Assembly: GCA_021234155.1 (NCBI GenBank)
Contig: JAJEKV010000112.1
Location: 2,474,282 to 2,538,281, forward strand
Direction: 5' to 3'
Origin: Isoetes taiwanensis
Taxonomy: Eukaryota > Streptophyta > Lycopodiopsida > Isoetales > Isoetaceae
Length of the DNA: 64,000 bases
Part shown: positions 34,384 to 45,559 of the stretch, one piece after another
Position numbering within the stretch: the first letter of the stretch is position 1
Layout of the letters: every line of letters begins with the position of its first letter
The notes under the pieces: generated by a model
The model's input: only the letters and a program-made list of their open reading frames with translations
Database searches by the model: none
What the model was told of the DNA's origin: nothing
Made by a program: the position numbers and the translations under genes

Positions 34384-35171
34384 TATGTAGATATTTGGTT
34401 GCTTATCTCAACCGATATTTGATTGTTTCTACGACGCTAAGTTTTGATTGTATGCTGACAACGAGCTGCATTTTATATTTGAAGTTATAGTCTTACATTT
34501 GCATGCTTTCCCTATATTCGTCTCTTGCAAAACATCAAATAGGTCTTGCTTAAATAGGTTTCTGGGGATCAGTTTTATCTGCCTTCTTGCACATGTTGTA
34601 TGACCTATTGCTTTGGTATGCACAAACGCATGGCAGAGGTTTTTGGATTGGAGCATTTTCAATGGGAAGCATATGGCCTATACACAGGAGGTCTACAAAG
34701 AAAGAGATTACTATTGAGCATGACGTTTTTGGTCAGTACAGGATGAGAATTGATCGAATTTCTGTTATTCAGCATTTAAAATATGTAGATATTTGGTTGC
34801 TTATCTCAACCGATATTTGATTGTTTCTACGAATGCTAAGTTTTGATTGTATGCTGACAACAAGCTGCATTTTATATTTGAAGGTATAGTCTTACATTTG
34901 CATGCTTTCCCTATATTCGTCTCTTGCAAAACATCAAATAGGTCTTGCTTAAATAGGTTTCTAGAGATCAGTTTTATCTGCCTTCTTGCACATGTTGTAT
35001 GACCTATTGCTTTGGTATGCACAAACGCATGGCAGAGGTTTTTTATTGGAGCATTTTCAATGGGAAGCCTGTGGCCTATATACAGGAGGTCTACAAAGAA
35101 AAAGATTACTACTAAGCATGACTTTTTTGGCCAGTACAGGATGAGAATTGATTGAATTTCTGTTATTCAGC
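34384..35171. repeat. Tandem duplication, about 397-bp unit, 2 copies
   Basis: Unit 1 (34384 to about 34780) and unit 2 (about 34783-35171) share TAGATATTTGGTTGCTTATC, GCTGCATTTTATATTTGAAG, CACAAACGCATGGCAGAGG and CAGGATGAGAATTGAT, with few differences. Matching minus-strand frames in each unit are shadows of the repeat. Confidence 0.9.
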
Positions 35172-38100
35172 ATCTAAAAATGTTCTTCAAGAGGTCAGTA
35201 ATAAGTCCTTTCTCCTTTTCAAAACATATCAACTATATGTGCTTAGTAACAGCTCTCAACAAAGTTGTTTGTTTGTTATAAATAGAGGGCAAAAACTGTA
35301 ATAGATGGTTGCATCAATAAATCTAAATTTGTCATGTCCTGTTGCAAAAGTGCCCCTTTCACTGTGAATAAGCTCTCACGTTTTAGCTCAGTCTAAGGAC
35401 GTGTGAAGTTTCTTTATAAAGTGGTTGAAGGCAAGTGGCTGCGTTCTTTTTATTGGCACAACTGTATAATTGCTACGATGCTTCTCTGCATTACTTCTCA
35501 TTTTCCATTGTGGCATTTCTACAGATGAACAAAATATTCTCTATGTCAATATTCCCTATCTTTCAGGCACAACCAGGCTTAGACAAATTAGTTATGCGTA
35601 GGTTATCATGCTTTAGGTCAAAGGTATATGGGAAATAACTCATTGTCGAACTAGCTGAATTATTACACACAATTCGTTGCAGATAAATGTTCCTACACAA
35701 AGACATCGCACGCCTGAAGTTAGGTATGAACATTCTGAAACATTTACTTATTTTGCTTGCTTAATGGATGATTTCTTCATATTCTCTTTATATATAAAAT
35801 ACCCAGCCTTTCATGCCTGTCCCAGTTGAGGGTATTCATTTGATTGTGTATGAGACAATTCCTCTCCCTGTATGAGAGGGCTTCTCTCCCTCGTCCACCT
35901 ACAGGCTTGAATAAAGATAAACCCAACATTAAAAATCTAGTCATCAAAATTTATACTGTAAAATAGGCTAGACAACAACATATGCACTTTAGACCAAAAA
36001 CTTGGCGGTGAGCTCAAGGAGTTTAAGAGCTTTCAAAGAAATTGCATGTTTACCCTGTGCCATTAAATTGTGATAAGAATCCTAAACTCTAAGATCAGAT
36101 CAAGCCATGTCTAAGATATGTCCATTGAAGCGCATATATAATGGAGTCCCAACAACCATTACATGTTAATAGAAACTTCCAAGTTGCGGCAAATCAAATG
36201 TAGACATTAACAAATGAGCAAACTTACTCTCAGGTTATACGTCTGCCATGTGTAAAATCTGTTCATTGGTGCATCTATGGCGAAGTCCCAATAATCATAA
36301 GGGATAATAGAAATGGACACAATTGATGCTGGTGGAAGAAGCAACTCAGTCATAATTTAGCAAACTTACTTCCCAAGTTTTTCCAACAATCATAAGGGAT
36401 AATAGAAATGGACGGAATTGATGTTGGTGGAAGAAGAAACTCGGATGTAATTTAGCAAACAGACTTCCCAGATTGTGCATCTAACCAATTCTATTCAAAG
36501 TCAAATATTCTATTCTAGCAAAAAATATATACTTACTTTGGAGAAAATGAGTCAGCTCTTTATCTGCTGGCAATCTTGTTGAGCTTGCATCTGTCTGGTC
36601 ATTCCTATAGGCAAAAAATCTAGATCAGGCATAGGCGAAGACCTGTTCAAGAAATAGAAAATTTGAAGGAATAAAACTCATGAAACCTCATACACATGAT
36701 ACTGCATGTACACGGATGCAGTGCAAGCATTGTGTAATGCAACAGTGACCGCAATTGCTCATTGCAGCCACTTGAAAGTGAACGCAAGGTCTAGTGGTAA
36801 CAAACGACATAGGGAAATACATATTGGTAGAATATATTGAAGTTCAGCAATAGTTATTTACAATTATCATGATAAATCAGTATATGTCCATGTGTTTCCT
36901 ATGCAACCTAAATGAGTTGTTCTATAGCAAAGATATGTTTTGCCCTGCGCATGCAACACAAATGTGAAGAATATGAACCATTTGCTTCCAAGTTCGGCAC
37001 TACAAACATTTTCTATGCTCTATTAACCATGCTCTAAAAACAATCGAATAGAGCTTCAAAAGATTCAAATACATGATTCTAATAAATATATGCAAGAAAT
37101 TACCTGAACGTTGTGGATTGATCACGGCATAAATCTGGATTAAGCACCCACAAACTTAGAAGAGAACAACAAATCCAGAATTTAGCAGTTTCTAGATCCT
37201 AAGGGCTTACCAAGCACATGATTTCGGCTGCCGTAAAGAAGCTATACAACTCAATATCTGTGAGCTTAAAAAGCCAAGGCAAAAATGACCAGAGTCCAAG
37301 AAAAATAGGAGCATCAACAGTATGCTTCAAATCCAAACGAATACCATGAGAAAACAAACTTTGATCGCCATACAATGCATCCAGGATTAGGAGAATCATA
37401 GCACACCCAGTCAAAATGTCTAAATAAAAAAAAAAGCAGATCAGAGACAAATAGAGATCGTAAGCTTACAAATCAGAGACAACAGTTTTCTTACTTTGTT
37501 AGCATAAAACATGGAGATCTAAAAGCAAAGAGCACAATAGATGTTTTTACTCCACGTGAAGATTCCAAGTGGAATGATCTTTGAGATTGGAGATGAAGCT
37601 TCTAATAATAAACAAATTTCTGTTCTTATTCCTCTAATCCTCTGGAATTGTATTCGTATATAAACACAAAGCCCTAATTTTGCAAGACAAAGAATGTTAT
37701 ACTCAAAGACCAGCTAAGCTTAAAGCAAAACTACTTACCTCTGTTTCTTTAATTCTTCAACCTCTGCTTCGTCCATTCTTCAATCTCTACCCCCTCAGAA
37801 GGTACTTAAGAATATATACATGCTTCTTGTAGAAATGATATTATCAGTGTTCGGATCTACAGTGTAGAACTTTGCATGACGACTTGAGCATGAGCAGAAG
37901 ATCTTGAGCTAGCGGCCATGGCATCATCCATAAAGATGCAAGCCGACATCATAAGACTTGGCCCAATACAAACACGATGCATCATCCATCTTCCCTGTTT
38001 GGCAACATGCAAACCTATTAAAACTTTTTAGACAAATAAAATTTTAAGTGAAGCTCCTCTTCCAACAACTCTTGCCGGCTATTCAAAACGCCATTTGAAC

Positions 38101-40244
38101 ATCAAGAGCAACTATACATGCCGATGTGATTCATTCTGAACTTTGATTCGTGGCATGTATGCCGAATCTGACACCCCCTCTCCCGCCCATTTTAGGCATT
38201 TCTATATGCAAAAACCCAAAGCCCAAATTATTTCCTGATTTTTGGAGCGTCGGACTTTTTTCCGACAGCAAAAACTTTGAAAACCTTAGAAAATCAATCT
38301 TAAAAAAATTCCAAAAACTTTTTTGGCCATACCGGATAATCCCAAATTAAAAGAGTTGATTATAAATCACATGTATGAAAATGAAGCTAGCAATTGCAAA
38401 TAGGCACAATTGACTAGGGAGTTTAATGTTGTACAAGTGCTCTATTCTATGAGCAAAGTTAATAGATTATATAGTTGTTTTACCGTTATCTATTGATTTT
38501 TATGATTTGCTTGCCTTCTCTCGTGATTCCACTGTTAAGGAACGCCAAGTGTAAACATTCTAATTTTTCTAGAGATGTAGCTTCATTTGTACACAAACCT
38601 TGAAGATCATTTATTCATCAATGCATCAATATTAACAAGTCCGTCATTCTAAAAATGAATCAATCTGGGACTTCCAAAAGCATTTACCATCAATATATTT
38701 ACACAAGTCTAATGCTCAAAAACATAAATCTCAACAACACCTATCTACTATCAATAGCACCTTCATCATTGTGTTGGCCATTGTTCTCAAAATCACATGT
38801 CTAAATGCATTTTTGAAATTCAAGTCCATCTTTGAAAGTTTCCAATGCAAAGTCAATTAATTTGACCTTTAACTATTAGGTTACAAGTGTTATAAAGCAT
38901 TGTACTTCTCTTCGTGCATTTTATTTTGGCCAATGTTTTAGAACATCCTATTTAAGGAGTTGTGACTAAAGCCTGGGATGCCAGACACCAGGTTAGATGA
39001 CTGCACATTATGATGACTAACAAAATTGTTGAACAAGGCCATGGGACCTCATAAAAAGTGGGTTGATAAAATGCCACTTCATAGATATTGTTTCATGCCT
39101 ATTGGAGGGATCTTTTGCTATGATAATATTTTGCAATGTTATATTGTACTTTCCTTCAAATTCTACATCTATCTACAAGAAAGGAATGCTATGCCAGCTT
39201 ATTGCACAAAGGATGTAGAGTGTCATTTGAGATAGATAAATGGATAACAATCTCGACGGGCCTAAATTTTAATCACAGACGACCAATTCTTTAACGAAGT
39301 TGAGGTATATGTCTTGTCCTACTCGAGGTTTCTGTGCTGTCTACAGGGCTTCTGCATTGTTTTTCTCTTTTGCCTGTTGTTGCTTATCTTTCTTTCACAT
39401 GCATAATAAATTGCAGTTTGTTGCCCAATTTGCCCTTACAAGCACATGCATTTTATAGATGGATTAGTTGAATAGTGCAATTTAGTTATAACCATGGCTA
39501 CTAACTATGGCCTATTTTAAAGTTGAAACCCAATCCTCTAATAACTTAAATAAATAGAAAACATAAAGCAAGTTGCCCCTCATTATGGCAAAGTTGCCAA
39601 AAACTTATGCTTAGATCATCCATTTATTTTATGCTCACATATAAAGAAAAGGACCATGAGATGAGTTGAATTAAATCTTGAAGTCTTGCTACGTTTCAAA
39701 TTGTGGGAGGTCAATTTGTTAATATCAACTGAATGTCATCAGCATTTGAGCTTCAATATACATAAGAGTTTAGTACTATAGACTCTCCTAAATGTACGGG
39801 AGGTACACTTCATTTATTTTACTAGAGCTGCTCTTTATTTATGTTTCTAGCTATTGTTGATTGTATGGAAGCTGCACTTTCTCTATTGTCTATCTTCCAT
39901 ATCATTGAACATAATATTTTGCTATTTCGGTCTTGGTGAGTTTTCTGATTGCTTTATAACATTTGGCTCATTCCATGCCATGTTGATGGGGGGTCCATTA
40001 GTGCAATGGACGAAATAACCAAGGATCATAACTCCTTGACTTTTACAAGGCTCGCCATCGTTATCTCAAGTTATAGATCACCATTATTATCATTATCTCA
40101 GTTGTAGATCACCATAATTATCTCAGCTTCTTATAAGCTCTATAAAAGAATGTATTGGGCTTTCAATTTATAAGTTATTAGTTATGCTTTCATGACTACG
40201 TGATAGCTTTAGATAATCCAAAACATTGGGCATTTATTTTGTGA
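35172..40244. other. Intergenic region without a recognisable gene
   Basis: Five kilobases of AT-rich DNA. A roughly 97-bp tandem duplication lies at about 36288-36477 (shared AATCATAAGGGATAATAGAA). Open frames are short and motif-free. Confidence 0.5.
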
Positions 40245-40253
40245 TGTCTACAA
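40245..40253 (+). repeat. 9-bp target-site duplication TGTCTACAA, left
   Basis: Identical to 42729-42737. Nine bp is diagnostic of Mutator-type insertion. Confidence 0.85.
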
Positions 40254-42728
40254 GCGTGAAAATATTTTTACCCCGGTTATTGTGATTCCATCGCAAGATA
40301 TTCCCTCCCGCGGAATCACAGACCCTCTAGGAACGGGATCCGTTCTGGAGGCCCCGTTTTCCGTACCTGACAACGTCAGGTGTACCTTCTAATGGATCCC
40401 AGCCATCCGTTTGTAGGGTCCATCCTGGCCGTCCGTTTTATACCTTCCGGCGGAATCACATCCGCAAAATACCGCCGGATGGAATCACCACTCTGTTATT
40501 CCATGCGACGGAATCACCATTTGAAATATAAAACTAAAAAATTCAAATTTTTTTTACGTCCTTTTCTTCTTGGAGGTTTTTTCAGCCAGTGCAGTGCTGG
40601 CTATGGCGGCTTGCTCCGGGCGATCTTCCTTCTTTTCTCTTCTTGTTATCGTTTTACTTTCTTCTACAGATCCGGAATGGTGGCTATGGCGGAAAACATT
40701 TCGGTGCTTCATTTTTAAGAGCTATTTCGTGCTTCATTTTTTAAGCTTTAGGGTATGGCGGCAGTAAGACTTAAGCAGCTGTTGGTTTTCTTCTGATAGT
40801 TATACTTCTTCATGGTTCCGTCCGGCATAGGGTAAGGGATCCGGCGCTGCTTCACCTTATATTCTTCCTTCTTTTCTTAATAATCTTTTTATTTTCTGAT
40901 ACAGATCCGGCAGCATGGCTAGGCTATGGCAGAAAACAGGGGGTCGCTAGAAACCTCGATTCTGGCATGAGATGAAGCATAAAATGATCGGCTTTGAGAA
41001 GAAGAATCAGCCAGCTTTGCATTTCGATCGGAAGAGTTAGGTTGGGGTTTTGATTTATCATATTAATTCGATTATCCTGATAAAAAAGACTCGGTTGCTG
41101 CTTTTATAGGCTTGAAAAGCTTCTTAGAATCCTTTTTCTGTTAAAAAATGCAGTAGGGTTCTCATCAAGATCGAAGCCCAGACCACAGGAAAATTTCGCC
41201 CCTTTCGATGCTTTGTTTGAATCAGTCTAATGGTAGGAGACGCGTTACTGTTAGATGTGCCCTTTGTGATGAATATCAGTTTGTTGGAAGAAAGAACTCG
41301 GATCAAATTCAGAAAACAAGGATATGCGTCATCGGAATACTATGGCGCTTTAAAAAGAGGAGTAGTATGGTTTGGTAGAAGGCTATGGGAAAAATCCATG
41401 GTTACGCTCTCAGCATGTTGCTCTGTTATGTTGCCATCTCCGGTAGTTGTGAGCGATTAAAGCCCAGCAAATCATGGAGTGACCTTCCCGACTTATCTTC
41501 TCCCGTTCCACAGAGTATTCCAGCGAGGAGGTCTACTTCATCTATTAACATTTCCTGTCACATTTTTTCACAGACCCTGTTAATCCTTCTGCATTTTTTT
41601 ACAGATCCCATAGTTAATCCGGCATTTTTGCTGCCTTCATCCACATTTTTACATATCATCTTCATTCCGGTTACATTTTGCATAGAACACATTCATCTTG
41701 CATCTTTGCTTGCTGTTCAATCCGGTTAAACAGATTGATTTTTTTTTTTTCTCCCGGAGTCCCGTTTTTATCTTGTTCTTACTTGAACAAAATACCCTGT
41801 TCCTTGTTTTTTTTCCTTGCGTTAAAGCCATGGCATTGCCAATATTGGCAAGGGGTTCAAATCCCCATCCATAAAATTTTTCGAGGCAGTGCATAGAAAA
41901 ACAATGGACAGGCACACTGCATAGAATAACAATGGACATGCACACAACAAATGGAGTAGCACAACTTTATATTTTCTTCCAATTCAATCCACCCTGCTTG
42001 CACAACTTTATATTTTCTTCCAATTCAATCCACCCCGCTTGCTTTTGCAAGCAAATGTAAGTTATACCTTGAGAATCTGCCGCTCATCTGCAAAAATTGA
42101 TTCCATCTGGCAGAATCATGGAGGAGTGATTCCATCTGGCGGAATCACGGCGGAGTGATTCAATTCGACGGAATCACTAAACTGTGATTCCGTCCCACGG
42201 AATAGCGCGGTTGTGATACCGTCGGGTGGAATGCATTCGTGGTGATTCCATCTCGAAGAATCTTACATTTGTGATTCCACCGGGCAGAATCGCATGGTTG
42301 TGATTCCATCATCCGCTAATAGCAATATTGTGATTCTGCCCGGCGGGATCACGTAGTGGTGATTCCATCTCACGAATCGGGCGTTCGTGATTCCATCCGG
42401 GCGGAATAGCAAGGTTGTGATTCCGATGCGGCGGAATAATAACACGATTGTGATTCCGTCTCGCGGAATAAATAATACGGTTGTGATTCCGTCTGGCGGG
42501 ATACATGAGCGGTGATTCCATCTCGAAGAATCGTAAATTGGTGATTCCATCTGGCGGAATAGCAAAGTTGTGATTCCGCCGGAAGGTATAAATGACTGGA
42601 AGCGACCGTCCAGTCTCACGGATAAGGGGGCTCTGGGTACGAATATAACGGGGTCTCCTACCGTGATTCCGCGGGATGGAATTTTTTGCGATGGAATCAC
42701 AATAACCGGGGTAAAAATATTTTGTTCC
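40254..42728. mobile_element. Mutator-like (MULE) non-autonomous element with palindrome array
   Basis: 2,475 bp bounded by a perfect 9-bp target duplication. The left end reads GCGTGAAAATATTTTTACCC. The right end, reverse-complemented, reads GGAACAAAATATTTTTACCC; both continue CGGTTATTGTGATTCCATCG and then diverge slowly over roughly 250 bp (shared GCGGAATCAC, ATACCTTCCGGCGGAATCAC). Long inverted repeats with a 9-bp duplication define Mutator-like elements. No transposase is seen. The interior (about 40560-42060) is T-rich, with repeated ACAGATCCGG blocks (40660, 40900), a 40-bp tandem duplication (41960-42045) and no convincing captured gene. The right arm holds the palindrome array described separately. 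Confidence 0.85.
42098..42590. repeat. Array of 17 degenerate palindromes, about 31-bp period
   Basis: Each unit has the form GTGATTCCRTCYGGCGGAAT plus a variable spacer. The two halves, GATTCCRYC and GGYGGAATC, pair to form a small hairpin. Seventeen units can be counted. About three related units in opposite orientation occur in the left arm (40440-40525). Open frames across the array (for example 42263-42700 minus) are repeat artefacts. Confidence 0.9.
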
Positions 42729-42737
42729 TGTCTACAA
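42729..42737 (+). repeat. 9-bp target-site duplication TGTCTACAA, right
   Basis: Matches 40245-40253 exactly. Confidence 0.85.
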
Positions 42738-43457
42738 TGCCTTATGCTATGCTGAATGCTTTACAAAATATATTGTTGTGTAAGCTAAATCTCTGTTTTT
42801 CCAAAAGATGAAAAACCAAGAACCATACCCCAATGTTATCTTTCTATAGGGTTGGCAATATCCTACAAAGGACAATTATGGAGTGTTATTTGAAAAATGA
42901 CACCAAAATGTGTGCAATGAGAGGAACTATTTATATAATTTCAGTATTTGTTTGCTTTTTTGCCAAGCTGGAAAGAAAATTTAAATATAGCTTTAAAAAA
43001 ATGTATTCAAAATTAAAATTGTACTCGAATTAAAACAATGTTTTCGCATTCTTCGGTTACCATTGACGTGTTTCATCATCCTCCAACATAAGTAAACCCT
43101 TGCAACTTCAACTTTTTCAAAAAAATGCACCTCTCCTCTAAATAAGATAGTATGTATCACAAACAAAATCTACACAAACAACAAAAGACATCAATTCTTT
43201 GTTACAAAGCAATGTTAGACGTGCGTTACTTTGCTCTACTTACATGACATCTTTCAGAACCGTATTATCAAATACATCATAACTTTTATTTTCTGATTTC
43301 TTGACAAACAACTGCTAAATCCCGGAGCTCTGGGATCCATCATAATATTTATTAAGATACAATCTACATGCAACTCAGAATTATGTGAGAAGATAATCTT
43401 TGGCCTCATATAATCAACATTTGTACTAAAGTTCCAATATTTTATGCCCTACAAAAA

Positions 43458-43485
43458 GCCCAGCAACGCTGGGCACTTTTTCTAG
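43458..43485 (+). mobile_element. Helitron 3' terminus
   Basis: The perfect hairpin GCCCAGCAACGCTGGGC (43458-43474) is followed seven bases later by CTAG (43482-43485) and then T. A hairpin, short spacer, CTRR and following T is the Helitron 3' end signature. The matching 5' TC end upstream could not be fixed, so the element's size is unknown. Confidence 0.65.
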
Positions 43486-43949
43486 TAACTTTAGAGCTGA
43501 TTTCCTGACATCTTACCCATCCTTCCAACATCATCTAATTGTTTAGCAGGGCAAGAAGTTAACCCAATGCTTCCAGTACTATGATGACATGATTGAAGCA
43601 TGTGTTAAGCCTACCCATAGCCATTTCAAAGTCTCCAAATGCTTACTACATCGTGGGTACTTGATGCTATAACCACCAACATGTGCAACATAAGCGCATT
43701 GCGCAGTGGTATCAATACGGAATGGCGATGGTGTACTGCTTATACTCAAAATGCTCAAGCATTATCCTAGCACATTCGCCAAGTAGAACTTCAGTAAGAA
43801 AAGAAGGTTGCTGTTGGATGAAGTAGTCCGAAAGTGCTTGGATAAATTACAGCATCTCCAATCTTCTTTAATGTACAAGCAACACTCAAGAATGCCACAA
43901 CATTCACAAAATACTGTGTAGAGAAATAATACAAACATCAGTCTACAAT
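43486..43949. other. Intergenic, probable 3' flank of the uS17 gene
   Basis: AT-rich. No feature is supported beyond lying downstream of the minus-strand uS17 stop. Confidence 0.4.
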
Positions 43950-44275
43950 TCAGCTCTTCTTGTCAGACTGTGAAGGATCAGTTCGTTTTACTATTTCAGT
44001 TACAATCCATTGTCTGCATTTACATAATGGATCGACAGGTTCGAGTCTGACCTGCATGAACAGAAGGAAAAACCAAACATGGAAATAAGAAGAGATCTAA
44101 ACAGGGGAAAAAAAAAACTTACCTCATCACCTAATCTGCAGCTGCTCTGCTCATCATGTGCAATAATGCGCTTCACATATCTCTTATGGCGTTCTTGGCG
44201 AAAAGGGCGGTCTACTTTCACAACCACCTTCTGTCGCAGCATATTGGAAACCACTATTCCGATAACAGGTTTCAT
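43950..44275 (-). CDS. Organellar (probably mitochondrial) ribosomal protein uS17, two exons
   Basis: Exon 1 is 44123-44275 (51 codons) and exon 2 is 43950-44051 (33 codons plus TGA). The intron (44052-44122, 71 bp) has GTAAGT at the donor, a T-rich body and TTCATGCAG at the acceptor; the junction is in phase. The protein starts MKPVIGIVVSN, as bacterial-type S17 does, and carries VVVKVDRPFR, KRYVKR and AHDEQSSCRLGDEV, then RQWIVTEIVKR. These are uS17 landmarks; S17 binds 16S-type rRNA in the small subunit. The 84-residue length fits the family. The direct MKPVxGxVVSN start without a long transit peptide resembles plant mitochondrial S17. A telo-box lies 30 bases upstream. This is the best-preserved host gene in the window. 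Confidence 0.87.
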
Positions 44276-44304
44276 TCTATCTTAAGATTTATCTTGTATG
44301 ATTC

Positions 44305-44319
44305 AGGGTTTAGGGTTTT
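44305..44319 (-). promoter_or_regulatory. Telo-box motif in the uS17 promoter/leader
   Basis: The minus strand reads AAAACCCTAAACCCT, about 30 bases before the uS17 ATG. AAACCCTA telo-boxes are common near transcription starts of plant ribosomal-protein genes. Confidence 0.65.
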
Positions 44320-44380
44320 AGCGTGCTTGGTCAAAAGTCCGACTATGAGAAATATTACAGCTCCGATTTGTAAAGCTTCC

Positions 44381-45250
44381 TCAAAGAGCAGGTTCTATCG
44401 AGACATGACTAACTAGCCCTTCACCAGTGCTGCCTTCAACTGCTATGGCTGTCACAAATCCCAGCATGGCCAATCTTCCATTTATGGTCTCAGGAGCTGG
44501 GCCAGAAAATGCGAAGATGTCTCCGAACCCGGTGCTCGCCTGTTAAGAAAATCTTCCATTTAAGCTGAAATCTTTATTGTTGTAAAGCATAAAAACTTGA
44601 ATGTCTTTCTTCATGATATGCATAGAACTAAAATGCAGACTTAAATTGTTTTTTTTTTCTGTTTGACATGGACAACAGGCACATTACTTATTAGTCTTTC
44701 TACTTGTTGGAGATACACACTAACTGTTCTTCATCATGATTCATGTGTGAATAACTACAGCAGAAATGGCTCGGTATAGATTTTGCACTGACAATGAAAC
44801 ACATATGTCACTATACGTGTATTCTAACTCTATATGGCTATGGCAAAGTCTTACCTTGGGCTGCGCTTTCGGAGTCTGAACTTGAGCTTCAGGATTTGAA
44901 ATCTTTCCAGACGTAGGTGGAGACACTTTTGGTGCATTCTCTGCAGGACCATTCTGCAAAGTAGATAAAGGAAACATACATTAAAAAACATTTGTTACCA
45001 TCAGATATCCATCATATCATTCATTCATATAAGTCATGCAATAGCAGTGGAATTGAAGTTTTACCTCTGCCGTGCATCTCACAATGGACCTCTCTGAGGG
45101 CAGTGGAAGCCATTCTATGCTCAGTATTAGGTTAGAAATAACAGTAGTAAAGAATGTGAAGCTTGAGAAGGCATGTTAAGGAAAAAATGTAGATAATTTT
45201 ATAGGAAGATGCAGAAGTATCGAGAAGAAGAGAGCAATACCGGCAGCCAT
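44381..45250 (-). CDS. ELIP-like chlorophyll-binding protein, truncated to one helix
   Basis: Four exons can be traced with phases that agree: 45241-45250 (ATG at 45250; the 5' limit is uncertain), 45065-45114, 44855-44953 and 44381-44539, giving about 105 residues. The second exon ends RSIVRCTAE, like a chloroplast transit-peptide end. The third is a Pro/Ala/Lys-rich linker. The last has FGDIFAFSGPAPETINGRLA and MLGFVTAIAVE, the first chlorophyll-binding helix of early light-induced proteins. ELIPs normally have three helices; here a stop follows helix 1, and the telo-box and uS17 start come within 110 bp. The 3' part seems lost, so the gene is probably truncated or a pseudogene, although all splice sites remain. 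ELIPs act in thylakoids under light stress. Confidence 0.68.
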
Positions 45251-45304
45251 GAAGCCACGTTTTGGGCGGAAGCAGAGGCTGGGTTCCTGTACCTTTAGAG
45301 CAGT

Positions 45305-45555
45305 AAGGGAGCCTGCCCACAAACGGTTTACCAGTCGCTAAAATGGATCGTTGGAGGTCTTTCACAGATCAGAATCGGACCAAATTTGGTTCATTGGATG
45401 CCTTGGAAATGAGGCTTTCTAAAGACCCCAAAACCGCCTACTGTGTTGCCTTAACATGAGAGTAATAAGGCCCTAAACGGAGCTCCTTTTTGGCCCTTGA
45501 TGGTGCACCCCCATGCCCTTCTACGGTGCACAACGATCCCCTTGTCCAAATCGGG
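45305..45555. repeat. Dispersed repeat, copy 2
   Basis: Related to 2830-3075 in the same orientation. It lies immediately beyond the first ELIP exon and may have replaced the original promoter region. Confidence 0.75.
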
Positions 45556-45559
45556 TGTA

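Noticed and set aside
42098-42590. Regular palindromic repeats resembling a CRISPR array
   Set aside because: Repeats are too divergent, spacers are not distinct, the genome is eukaryotic, and the array lies inside a transposon with a 9-bp target duplication.
42263-42700. 145-codon minus-strand ORF
   Set aside because: It is a translation of the palindrome array; the peptide repeats because the DNA does.
43950-44275. uS17 as a recent plastid or mitochondrial DNA insertion
   Set aside because: It has a spliceosomal intron with correct phase and a nuclear-type promoter motif.
44305-44319. Interstitial telomere repeat
   Set aside because: Only two partial units, positioned in a ribosomal-protein leader, so a telo-box is the better reading.
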